A stretch of 12,647 bases of DNA from Spirochaetales bacterium (GTDB lineage: Bacteria > Spirochaetota > Spirochaetia > DSM-27196 > SLST01), in assembly GCA_007130265.1 (NCBI GenBank), contig SLST01000154.1, forward strand, positions 1-12,647, in the 5' to 3' direction. Below, in pieces: positions 1-6,789 of the stretch. Below the pieces are notes generated by a model. It was not told the DNA's origin, ran no database searches, and worked only from the letters and a program-made list of their open reading frames with translations. Position 1 is the first letter of the stretch, and every line of letters starts with the position of its first letter. The position numbers and the translations under genes are program-made.

Positions 1-1057
1 GCACCGTGTCCGCCGGGTACTTCGTGCGGGCGTATCTTTCGATCTTCTTCACTGCGGAGGCCGGGACGCTGATCGACAGCAGATCGTTGATCCACTGGTC
101 GCCGAGCGCCTGGGCGACGGCGTTGTACTCCTCGTAGAACTGACGCTTGAGCACGAAGACCTCCGGCGAGAGGTCGGTGTCGCCCTCGAGGATGGGCAGC
201 GCCGTGAGCTGGTCCTCGAGGTCGTGCGCGACCGTCTCCGTGCGCGTGAATCCGAGGAACCCGGCGTTGCTCTTGAACGTGTGGACCCGCGCGGCGAGCT
301 GCGTGCCCGCGTCACCGGAGAGACCGCCCGGGCGGTTGACCGCTCCCGAGTCAAGCAGGCGGAAGAGCTCGTTCGCCTGCTCGACGAAGCCGGCGAAGTA
401 CTTCCGGTTCGAGACGGCCCTGAGGACGAGGGTTCGACGTCGGTCCTGCTCTGCAACGGTCTGCTCGAGCTGCCGTTCGGCGGTGATGTCGGTGAACGCG
501 CACATGACCGTCGACTCGTCGATCGCCCGGTACGCGACGGAGATCGTCCGGTCGCCAAGCTCGATGTGGGTGTCGAGCAGGTCGAATATCACCTCGGGCT
601 TCGCCCGGCCGGAGAAGTAAAGATCGAGTCCGTCGGTGAAGTCCCTGCGCGGTTGCTCGTCGGCGTAGAGCAACTCGGGCAGCGGCCGTCCGGCGATCGG
701 ACTGCCGAACAGCAGCTCGCACGGCTTCGAGTACTCCGGTCTGACAAGATAGTCGGGCCCGAATGTGAGAAACCCGTCGCCGGTGACGTCGAGCATGCTG
801 CGTATCGCCCGTGTGCGTTCGGCGACCGTCCGTTCGAGGTCCCGGGTGAGTGAGGCGATCTCTTCGCGTTTTCCGCCGAGAAGCCAGCCGGCGACCGCGA
901 GGAGCGGAACCGCGAGTGCGATGGTCGAGGCAAGCAATACCGGCCCGGCCCCAGCGAAGGTCGCGAGGAGCCACGCCGCCGCGGGAAAGAGCGCGCCCAG
1001 CGCCGCGCCCATAAGCGCGTAGCGGAGTCTCGCCTTTCCCTGTGCCTCACCTCGCAT
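1..1057 (-). CDS. Membrane PAS-HPt sensor protein, 3' end outside the window
   Basis: This frame is open from the ATG at 1057 to the window edge (352 codons, no stop), so it is complete at the N-terminus only. Residues about 13-33 and 38-61 are two hydrophobic segments separated by a very short loop, so there is almost no extracytoplasmic domain. A charged signalling helix (62-90) leads to a PAS-like region (about 88-195, with the MLDVTGDGF opening and an FTDIT ending). A second helix and an HPt domain follow (about 216-325). The HPt motif HTFKSNAGFLG puts the phospho-accepting His at residue 259 and Lys at 262. By analogy with CheA-like proteins, an HATPase_c domain may follow beyond the edge; this is inference. 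The start is 23 bases after the stop of the MtlD-like gene, with a GAGGGG ribosome site, so it is probably the third gene of that operon and may sense the pathway's substrate or redox state. The PAS assignment is less certain than the HPt. Confidence 0.8.
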   Translation of the reverse strand, partial: MRGEAQGKARLRYALMGAALGALFPAAAWLLATFAGAGPVLLASTIALAVPLLAVAGWLLGGKREEIASLTRDLERTVAERTRAIRSMLDVTGDGFLTFGPDYLVRPEYSKPCELLFGSPIAGRPLPELLYADEQPRRDFTDGLDLYFSGRAKPEVIFDLLDTHIELGDRTISVAYRAIDESTVMCAFTDITAERQLEQTVAEQDRRRTLVLRAVSNRKYFAGFVEQANELFRLLDSGAVNRPGGLSGDAGTQLAARVHTFKSNAGFLGFTRTETVAHDLEDQLTALPILEGDTDLSPEVFVLKRQFYEEYNAVAQALGDQWINDLLSISVPASAVKKIERYARTKYPADTV

Positions 1058-1080
1058 CCGCCCCTCACCCTGTCCTGACG

Positions 1081-2325
1081 CTACTTCTCCCAAACGCCCC
1101 TGTCAACTTCTTTTCGCGCGGAGAAGGAGGCTGTGGCGGCCACCGTCGCGATGACACGCTCGTCTTCCGGCTCACCCGCGCGCAGCCCGGAGACCGTCTT
1201 GAGCACCGCCTCGGCGCCCCGCGACTCGGCGAGCCGCACGACCTCCTCGTCGGGCGGAAAGCGCTTCCCCGACTCGTCGGTCGCGGCGAAACGCAGCGCC
1301 GCGAGGAAGACCTCTCCGATCGCCGCGAAGGGCAGTCCGCCGCGGGCGGCCAGGAGCATCGCGCCGACGAGTCGGTCGTCGCGCGCGAGCTTCCGCGGAA
1401 GGTCGCGGCCGACGCGAAACACCGTGTCGCCGAGCGCGCGGTTCGCGAAGCGCGCGAGCAGATCGTCGCGGTGCTCGTGAAGGTCCGCGAGCGAGAGCGA
1501 GGGGTAGGTCGCGAGCGCCGCCGCGGACTCGCTCATCGCGCGCGCGGCCCCTTCGCGTACCGGTTCGATCGCGAGCGCGTCGGCGATCAGCGTGACGGCG
1601 GGGTCGGCGCGGAAGCCGAGGTAGGCGACCGCCGCGTGGCCCAGGTTGTGCAGGAAGAGCTTGCGGTCGACGTACGCCCTGATATCGTCAACCGCCTTGA
1701 TCCGGTCGACCGGCGGAAGCTCGCCGCGAAACCCCTTCGCGTCCACGATGAGAGTATCGTACGGCTCGGCGAAGACCACGAGCGGGTCGCGCGCGGTCAC
1801 CTCCGCCGGGACGATGGGCACCATCTTGCCGATGCTCGTCTGCACGAGCCCGAGCAGCGCCCCGTCCACCGCCGCGTCGCCCCGGGCAGCGTCCGGCAGG
1901 CCCACCCGCACGCCTTCCCGCACGACCGACGCTGCGTCGCGTACGTTCTCTGCGAGGATTACGTCGAGCGGGTCGTCCGGCCGTCGCCTCCGGCGTTCGA
2001 CCATCCCCGCGCCGATGAGCTTTGCCACCGAAGTAAGCGCTCCTGAGCCCACCGCGGTCGCCGCGATGTCGGCCTCGGCGACCTCCGCGGTCACCGCCTG
2101 CGACTCCGCGGCGTTCACCGCGCGCACGCCGCGCACCGGCAGTACTTCGTCGGTCCCGTCCGGGTGCTTGATCACCACGTCGTAGCCGCCGCGCCGGTTG
2201 AGCTCGTTCACGACCGTCTCGTTGATGTCGACGAAGACCACCTCGTACCCGGCGCTCGCGAAGAGCTCGGCGATGAAGCTCCGCCCGATGTTCCCGGCCC
2301 CGAAGAGCACCAGTTTCGCGCTCAC
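1081..2325 (-). CDS. mtlD: Mannitol-1-phosphate 5-dehydrogenase-like protein
   Basis: A 414-residue member of the polyol-specific long-chain dehydrogenase family. Its known reaction is the NAD-dependent interconversion of D-mannitol 1-phosphate and fructose 6-phosphate in the cytoplasm. The N-terminal Rossmann motif GAGNIGRSF lies at residues 9-17, and Asp33 at the end of the second strand fits NAD rather than NADP. The C-terminal domain carries KLFLHNLGHA (222-231), the family's catalytic Lys and NxGH region. The GTG at 2325 is chosen as start because it overlaps the kinase stop in a GTGA arrangement, has G-rich ribosome-binding sequence just before it and begins right at the Rossmann fold; the longer open frame upstream is low-complexity Arg/Gly. 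It is somewhat longer than the usual 380-390 residues and carries an odd five-Arg run (111-115), so its polyol phosphate may not be mannitol 1-phosphate. Confidence 0.88.
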   Translation of the reverse strand: MSAKLVLFGAGNIGRSFIAELFASAGYEVVFVDINETVVNELNRRGGYDVVIKHPDGTDEVLPVRGVRAVNAAESQAVTAEVAEADIAATAVGSGALTSVAKLIGAGMVERRRRRPDDPLDVILAENVRDAASVVREGVRVGLPDAARGDAAVDGALLGLVQTSIGKMVPIVPAEVTARDPLVVFAEPYDTLIVDAKGFRGELPPVDRIKAVDDIRAYVDRKLFLHNLGHAAVAYLGFRADPAVTLIADALAIEPVREGAARAMSESAAALATYPSLSLADLHEHRDDLLARFANRALGDTVFRVGRDLPRKLARDDRLVGAMLLAARGGLPFAAIGEVFLAALRFAATDESGKRFPPDEEVVRLAESRGAEAVLKTVSGLRAGEPEDERVIATVAATASFSARKEVDRGVWEK

Positions 2326-3509
2326 CTCCGGCCCCCGTGGATCCGCTCGTACTCGCCTCTGATCGACGCGACGCGGGCCGCCTTCTCGCCGGCCGCCTCC
2401 TCGAGCCACGTTCCGCCCAGGTGCGTGAGGCAGAAGGCGCCGGAGGCGATCGCGAGGCGAAGCGCCGCGTCAAGATCGACCCGCACGCCGGGTCCGCGTG
2501 AAGCGAGCTGCGAGGCGACCCCGGCCACGAGGCCGCCGGCGAAGTTGTCGCCGCACCCGGTCGTGTCGCCCCCGGCAGAGCGGACCTCCTCGCGCTTTGC
2601 GAACTCGGTGAAGACCGGTCGAGAGCCGACGCCGCACTCGGCGAAGCGCCCGGACCCCGCACCGAAGGCGACCGGCCCGGGGCCGTTGGTGACCACCGCG
2701 GCGCCGGTTCCGCGCCCAAGGAACCACGAGACCGCCGGAGCGGCATCGTCGCACCCTGAGAGCCGAAGCGCCTCCTCGGCGTCCGCGATCAGGAGGTCGA
2801 CGAGCGGGTACGCCTCGTCGCTTCCGAGCGTCCATCGCTCCTCGGGGCGGGACGACTCCGCCCGGAAGTCGTAGACCGTGTTCACGACCGTAAGCGCTCC
2901 GGCCGCGCGCGCCTCGCGAAGCAGCCGCGGGATCGCCTCGTGAAGCCGCGGGACGAGCGCGGTCCCGCCGAGCTGGACGATATCCGCGCGCGGGAAGTCG
3001 GGTCCAAGGTCTTCCGGGCTGAGGTCCGCGGCGACGCCGAGCTGGTTGACGAACATCCGCTCGCCGTGCCCGTCGGCGTAGTCAGGGTCTGAGAGCACGT
3101 AGGTGGCGGCCGTCGCCCCGGGCCGCACTGCGAGTCGGGAGACGTCAAGCGGCGTCCGCTCGGCGATCGCCCGCAGCGACCGCCCGGCCTCGTCGTCACC
3201 GACGGCGCCGAAGAACCGCACGTCGGCCTCTTCGCAGATCTGGGCCGTGTGGATGAGCGAGACGATCGCCGGACCGCCCACGTTCTCGCGGTTCGCCTCC
3301 CGCGACCCGACGATCGACTCGAGAATCGCGTCGATCTTCCTGCCGGCAAACCGCTCGAGCGCCTCGGCGAAGACGAGCCCGCCGATCGTCAGGCCCCCGT
3401 CGCCTGGCTTCCTGCGAAGGAGGCCCTGCACCACGTCATGGGTGAAGTCGACGTTCGAGTAGAGATAGTCCATGAGCGCGCAGCCGGCGCCGTGAATCGT
3501 GATCGCCAT
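2322..3509 (-). CDS. PfkB-family carbohydrate kinase
   Basis: A 395-residue ribokinase/PfkB-fold kinase that would phosphorylate a sugar, polyol or similar small substrate with ATP in the cytoplasm. The substrate-side glycine pair is seen at NVGGP (77-81). The C-terminal ATP/anion-hole signature is GDTTGCGDNF (314-323), with Asp321 as the expected catalytic base. It is longer than typical ribokinases (about 300-330), the extra length lying mostly in the N-terminal 70 residues. The start at 3509 is chosen because the fold begins there (AITIHGAGCALMD); the upstream extension has no family resemblance and would run into the divergent promoter. No Shine-Dalgarno sequence is present. It opens an operon with the MtlD-like gene, which overlaps its stop codon by 4 bases, so the two are probably translationally coupled. 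Substrate unknown; a hexitol or desulfated sugar is an inference from the neighbours. Confidence 0.88.
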   Translation of the reverse strand: MAITIHGAGCALMDYLYSNVDFTHDVVQGLLRRKPGDGGLTIGGLVFAEALERFAGRKIDAILESIVGSREANRENVGGPAIVSLIHTAQICEEADVRFFGAVGDDEAGRSLRAIAERTPLDVSRLAVRPGATAATYVLSDPDYADGHGERMFVNQLGVAADLSPEDLGPDFPRADIVQLGGTALVPRLHEAIPRLLREARAAGALTVVNTVYDFRAESSRPEERWTLGSDEAYPLVDLLIADAEEALRLSGCDDAAPAVSWFLGRGTGAAVVTNGPGPVAFGAGSGRFAECGVGSRPVFTEFAKREEVRSAGGDTTGCGDNFAGGLVAGVASQLASRGPGVRVDLDAALRLAIASGAFCLTHLGGTWLEEAAGEKAARVASIRGEYERIHGGRR

Positions 3510-3515
3510 GCGGGC

Positions 3516-3521
3516 ATCGTA
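3516..3521 (-). promoter_or_regulatory. -10-like hexamer abutting the kinase start
   Basis: Reading the minus strand, TACGAT is followed by GCCCGC and then the ATG of the PfkB gene. There is no Shine-Dalgarno sequence. At the usual distance, transcription would begin at or next to the ATG, giving a leaderless message. No convincing -35 is seen. Confidence 0.4.
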
Positions 3522-3554
3522 GCAGAATCGGCACCGCAGTGACACCGGTCTTGG

Positions 3555-3584
3555 TTGCGGCCCGGCACCCATGCCGTATATCAT
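3555..3584 (+). promoter_or_regulatory. Putative promoter of the sulfatase operon
   Basis: TTGCGG at 3555-3560 is followed after 16 bases by TATATC (3577-3582), or after 18 bases by TATCAT (3579-3584). The sulfatase ATG lies 5-7 bases after the hexamer and has no Shine-Dalgarno sequence, which suggests a leaderless transcript. It lies back to back with the kinase promoter within the 80-base divergent gap 3510-3589. Confidence 0.45.
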
Positions 3585-3589
3585 GCCCC

Positions 3590-4942
3590 ATGCCCAAACC
3601 AAACATCATCCTCATAAACTGCGACGACCTCGGCTGGGGGGACCTCTCCTGCTACGGACACCCGCTGCACGAGACGCCACACCTCGACCGGCTCGCCGCC
3701 GAGGGGATGCGGTTCACCGACTTCTACATGGCCTCGCCGGTCTGCTCGCCGTCGCGCGGAGCGATGCTCACCGGCTGCTACCCGCGGCGGATCGGGTTCG
3801 GCGGGTTCGAGGGCAAGTGGGTCCTCTTTCCGGGACAGCCGGTGGGACTCAACCCTGATGAGACGACGATCGCCCGGATGCTCAAGGCCCACGGCTACGC
3901 GACGCAGATCGTCGGGAAGTGGCACTGCGGCGACCAGCCGGAGTTCCTTCCCACGCGCCACGGCTTCGACGGCTACTACGGGATCCCCTACAGCAACGAC
4001 ATGGGTCGGCAGGCGGGGAAGACCGACTGGCCGCCGCTTCCGCTGCTGCGCGACGAGGAGGTGATCGAGGAGCAGCCCGACCAGGTGGGGGTCACCGAAC
4101 GCTACGTGGAGCGCTGCGTCTCGTTCATCCGCGAGAACCGCGATACACCGTTCTTCCTCTACTTCGCGCACATGTACGTCCACCTGCCCATCTACGTCCA
4201 GGAGCGCTTCCTGCGCGAGAGCCGTAACGGCGCCTACGGCGGGGCGGTCGCGGCGATCGACTGGGCGACCGGCGTCATTATGGCCGAGCTCAGGCGCCTG
4301 GGGATCGACGGGAACACGATCGTCATGTTCACCTCGGACAACGGCAGCCGCGGCGATTACGGCCCCTCGAACGGTCACCTCCGCGGCAGGAAGGGCACGA
4401 CGTGGGAGGGCGGCCAGCGCGTCCCGCTGATCGTCCGCGGGCCCGGGCGCATCCCGGCCGGGCGCGTGGAGGAGGGGATCGCCGCGTCGATCGACCTGCT
4501 GCCCACGATCGCCTCGCTCGCCGGGGCCGCCCCGCCGGTCGAGCGTCGGATCGACGGGATCGACCTCTCCTCGCTCATGACCGGCGAGCGCAGTGAGAGT
4601 CCGCGCGACCACTTCTACTACTACCATCGCGACGCGCTCGAAGCGGTGCGGTCGGGCGACTGGAAGCTCCACCTGCGCAAGGATGCCGAGGCGATCGAAG
4701 AGCTCTACAACCTGCGCGACGACCCGAGTGAGTCGCAGAACCGCTTCGCCGAAGAGCCGGCGCGCGTGGCGGCGATCATGGAGCTCGTCGAGCGCGCGCG
4801 TGCTGAGCTCGGTGACGACGCGACCGGCGATGCCGGTGATGTTCGCCCCATCGGCCGGGTTGCCGAAGGACGTACGCTCACCGAATGGGACCCGGACCAC
4901 CCGTACTATCTGGCCGAGTACGACCTGGCCGACCGAGGATAA
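3590..4942 (+). CDS. Cytoplasmic type I (formylglycine) sulfatase
   Basis: A 450-residue arylsulfatase-family enzyme hydrolysing a sulfate ester. The sulfatase signature CSPSRGAMLTG places the Cys to be oxidised to formylglycine at residue 52, with Arg56. Metal ligands are expected from Asp12-Asp13 near the N-terminus (INCDDLGWGD) and Asp250-Asn251 (FTSDNGSRGD). Lys110 and His112 (VGKWHCG), His197 (YVHLP) and Lys268 (RKGTTWEGG) fit the other active-site residues. The start at 3590 gives a protein beginning at the first beta strand (PNIILIN) with no signal peptide or lipobox, so it should act in the cytoplasm on a small imported substrate. This is unusual for family members that degrade polysaccharides. 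A maturase (FGE or anSME) is needed and is not in the window. The downstream oxidoreductase starts 9 bases after the stop. The sulfated substrate is unknown. Confidence 0.93.
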   Translation: MPKPNIILINCDDLGWGDLSCYGHPLHETPHLDRLAAEGMRFTDFYMASPVCSPSRGAMLTGCYPRRIGFGGFEGKWVLFPGQPVGLNPDETTIARMLKAHGYATQIVGKWHCGDQPEFLPTRHGFDGYYGIPYSNDMGRQAGKTDWPPLPLLRDEEVIEEQPDQVGVTERYVERCVSFIRENRDTPFFLYFAHMYVHLPIYVQERFLRESRNGAYGGAVAAIDWATGVIMAELRRLGIDGNTIVMFTSDNGSRGDYGPSNGHLRGRKGTTWEGGQRVPLIVRGPGRIPAGRVEEGIAASIDLLPTIASLAGAAPPVERRIDGIDLSSLMTGERSESPRDHFYYYHRDALEAVRSGDWKLHLRKDAEAIEELYNLRDDPSESQNRFAEEPARVAAIMELVERARAELGDDATGDAGDVRPIGRVAEGRTLTEWDPDHPYYLAEYDLADRG

Positions 4943-4951
4943 GGAGAGACC

Positions 4952-6256
4952 ATGACACGCTATGCAGTCGTCGGGACCGGCGGACGGTCGGGAACCTATG
5001 TCAACGCGCTCACGAACGAGTTCGCTTCGAGCTGCGAGCTCGTGGCGCTGTGCGACCGGAACATCGGCCGGGCGCGCCTCGCGCAGCAGCAGGCGAAGCA
5101 GGACAGCGGACGGGAGGTGCCGGTGTATACCGACGCCGAGTTCGACCGGATGCTCGCCGAGCAGCGCCCCGAGCGGATCGTGGTCACCACCGGCCCGGAT
5201 CGTACGCACGCGGACTACATCATCCGCGCGATGCGCGCCGGATGCGACGTGGTGACCGAAAAGCCCATGACCACGAGCGCCGAGCTCTGCCGCGAGATCC
5301 TCGCCGCACGCGAGGAGACCGGGCGCGAGCTCCAGGTCACCTTCAACTACCGATACTCGCCCCCGCGAAGCCAGGTGCGCAGCATGATCGGCGAGGGCGC
5401 GATCGGTGAGATCCTTGGCGTGAACTTCAGCTGGTACCTCGACACCCGCCACGGCGCCGACTACTTCCGCCGCTGGCATCGCCGGCGGGAGAACTCCGGG
5501 TCGCTCCTCGTGCACAAGGCGACCCACCACTTCGACCTCGTGAACTGGTGGATTGACGACGCGCCCGAGGAAGTCTTTGCCCACGGGTCGCTTCGCTACT
5601 ACACGCCACAGCACGCCGACGAGATGGGTCTCTCCGGCCGCGGTGAGCGGTGCCACGGCTGCCCGGCCGCCTCCCGCTGCCCCTTCCACCTCGACCTCGC
5701 GGCAAACGAGAAACTGAAGGAGATGTACCTCGACCAGGAGGAGCACGACGGCTACTTCCGCGACCGGTGCGTCTTCAGCGACGAGATAGACATCTGGGAC
5801 ACGATGAGCGTGAGCGTCCGCTACCGCGGCGGGGCGCTTCTGAGCTACCTGCTCCACGCCTACGCGCCGGTGGAAGGGTACCGCGTCGCCTTCAACGGCA
5901 CAAAGGGCCGGATCGAGCACGCGGCGAGCGAGAACACCTACATCAACGGCGACGGCACGGTGCCCGGCGAGCTTGAGCGCGGCAGGATCAGCACCACGCT
6001 CATCCCGGAGTTCTCGCGGCCGAAGGCCATCGAGCCGGAGATGGGCTCAGGCGGGCACGGCGGCGGCGATCCGGTGCTGATGGGCGACGTTTTCGCGCCC
6101 ACCGGCGAACCCGACCCGCTTCGCCGTCGAGCGAACCAGGTTGACGGCAGCTACTCGATCCTCGTGGGCGTCGCCGCGGCCGAGAGCATCGACCGGGGTG
6201 AGCCGGTGAGGATACCGGAACTCTTAGGCGACGCGCCGCTCGGTGAGAGGTGGTAG
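4952..6256 (+). CDS. Gfo/Idh/MocA-family NAD(P)-dependent oxidoreductase
   Basis: A 434-residue protein of the glucose-fructose oxidoreductase/inositol dehydrogenase family, which oxidises or reduces sugar or polyol substrates with NAD(P). The Rossmann motif is VVGTGGRSGTY (6-16). EKP at 103-105 supplies the conserved Lys104. SLLVHKATHHFDLVNWW (184-200) is the C-terminal catalytic segment with the His/Asp pair. An insert around 233-244 holds a CxxCxxxxxC pattern (Cys234, Cys237, Cys243), similar to one I recall in other long members of the family and possibly a metal site. AAGGAGAG stands just before the ATG and overlaps the sulfatase stop region, so it is co-transcribed with the sulfatase. 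It may prepare or release the sulfated sugar by C3 oxidation, as some family members do; that role is inference. Confidence 0.9.
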   Translation: MTRYAVVGTGGRSGTYVNALTNEFASSCELVALCDRNIGRARLAQQQAKQDSGREVPVYTDAEFDRMLAEQRPERIVVTTGPDRTHADYIIRAMRAGCDVVTEKPMTTSAELCREILAAREETGRELQVTFNYRYSPPRSQVRSMIGEGAIGEILGVNFSWYLDTRHGADYFRRWHRRRENSGSLLVHKATHHFDLVNWWIDDAPEEVFAHGSLRYYTPQHADEMGLSGRGERCHGCPAASRCPFHLDLAANEKLKEMYLDQEEHDGYFRDRCVFSDEIDIWDTMSVSVRYRGGALLSYLLHAYAPVEGYRVAFNGTKGRIEHAASENTYINGDGTVPGELERGRISTTLIPEFSRPKAIEPEMGSGGHGGGDPVLMGDVFAPTGEPDPLRRRANQVDGSYSILVGVAAAESIDRGEPVRIPELLGDAPLGERW

Positions 6257-6298
6257 ACGGTACTCGTGGCGGGGGAGTCCCGGGCCGCAGTCGACCGG

Positions 6299-6700
6299 TT
6301 ACGCGAGCAATCCGAAGACGGTCACCGCGACCGTGACGATGGTGAACCCGAACAGCATGGTCCACTGCATCGTGCTGAAGCGTTTGTCCATCGACTCGAA
6401 CCGCGTGTCCATCTGCTTCTGCGCGTCCCCAAAGCGCTGGTCCATGCGTTTCTGCATGTCCGTGAAGCGCTGGTCCATCTGCCTCTGCGCGCCCGAGAAC
6501 CGCTGGTCCATTGCGGCGAAGCGCTCGGCGAAGAGCTCGCGCTGCGCCTTGAGCTCCTCCTCGACGCGGACGATCTGCGCGGAGATATCGTGAGAACGAG
6601 TCGGGACCGTCTCGCTCACGAGATCGCGAAGCCACGGCTTCACATAGTCGACGATTCGCCTGACGTCTTCTTCTCGCAACACCATACCCGGATCACCCAT
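6299..6700 (-). CDS. Small tail-anchored coiled-coil protein with 11-residue repeats
   Basis: 133 residues, no recognised enzyme family. A short N-terminal head (about 1-30, with VDYVKPWLRDLV) leads into a continuous predicted coiled coil (about 40-112) rich in Gln, Arg and Met. Within it three 11-residue units beginning MDQRF start at residues 64, 75 and 86, followed by 7-residue units beginning MDTRF (97) and MDKRF (104). The last 20 residues (about 113-133) are a single hydrophobic helix ending the protein, so it should be a membrane protein with its coil in the cytoplasm and no domain beyond the membrane. The start at 6700 is chosen for AGGAGG six bases upstream; Met6 is a possible alternative. 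It runs convergent to the oxidoreductase and probably has its own promoter. Similar short coil-plus-tail proteins occur widely; I cannot give a function. Confidence 0.75.
   Translation of the reverse strand: MGDPGMVLREEDVRRIVDYVKPWLRDLVSETVPTRSHDISAQIVRVEEELKAQRELFAERFAAMDQRFSGAQRQMDQRFTDMQKRMDQRFGDAQKQMDTRFESMDKRFSTMQWTMLFGFTIVTVAVTVFGLLA
6371..6511 (-). repeat. Tandem 33-base coding repeats (hendecads) followed by 21-base units
   Basis: Three in-frame 33-base units each begin with the codons for MDQRF (unit starts at 6511, 6478 and 6445), followed by two 21-base units encoding MDTRF and MDKRF. The repeated plus-strand tract is recognisable as GCGCTGGTCCAT-like blocks. A change from 11- to 7-residue periodicity would mark a switch from right-handed to left-handed coiling close to the membrane. 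Confidence 0.8.
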
Positions 6701-6714
6701 ACGGAGCCTCCTCT

Positions 6715-6743
6715 ACTATACTCCCTACGCGGAGAACCGGGAA
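6715..6743 (-). promoter_or_regulatory. Putative promoter of the coiled-coil gene
   Basis: On the minus strand TTCCCG (6738-6743), a 17-base spacer and TATAGT (6715-6720) precede a short leader with AGAGGAGG and the ATG at 6700. The -10 is good and the -35 is weak. It suggests the gene is transcribed independently of arsM, whose stop is at 6790. Confidence 0.4.
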
Positions 6744-6789
6744 GACGCTTTGCTACTGCCTCGTGTCGGCGATCACACCGGGGGCGACG

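Noticed and set aside
147..1022. Several plus-strand frames opposite the PAS-HPt sensor
   Set aside because: The minus-strand frame gives membrane helices, a PAS-like domain and an HPt motif in one continuous reading; the plus-strand frames are Arg/Ser-rich without motifs.
1042..2046. A 334-codon plus-strand frame opposite mtlD
   Set aside because: Arg/Glu/Val-rich shadow without motifs; the minus strand encodes a clear dehydrogenase throughout.
3581..5920. A 779-codon open frame on the minus strand opposite the sulfatase and oxidoreductase
   Set aside because: Both plus-strand genes share the same frame, and in high-GC DNA the opposite frame then stays open. Its translation is Val/Ala/Arg/Glu-rich with no family motif, whereas the plus strand shows complete catalytic motifs.
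6257..6298. Possible terminator between the convergent oxidoreductase and coiled-coil genes
   Set aside because: Only short, imperfect GC pairings and no T-run; nothing above what this base composition gives by chance.
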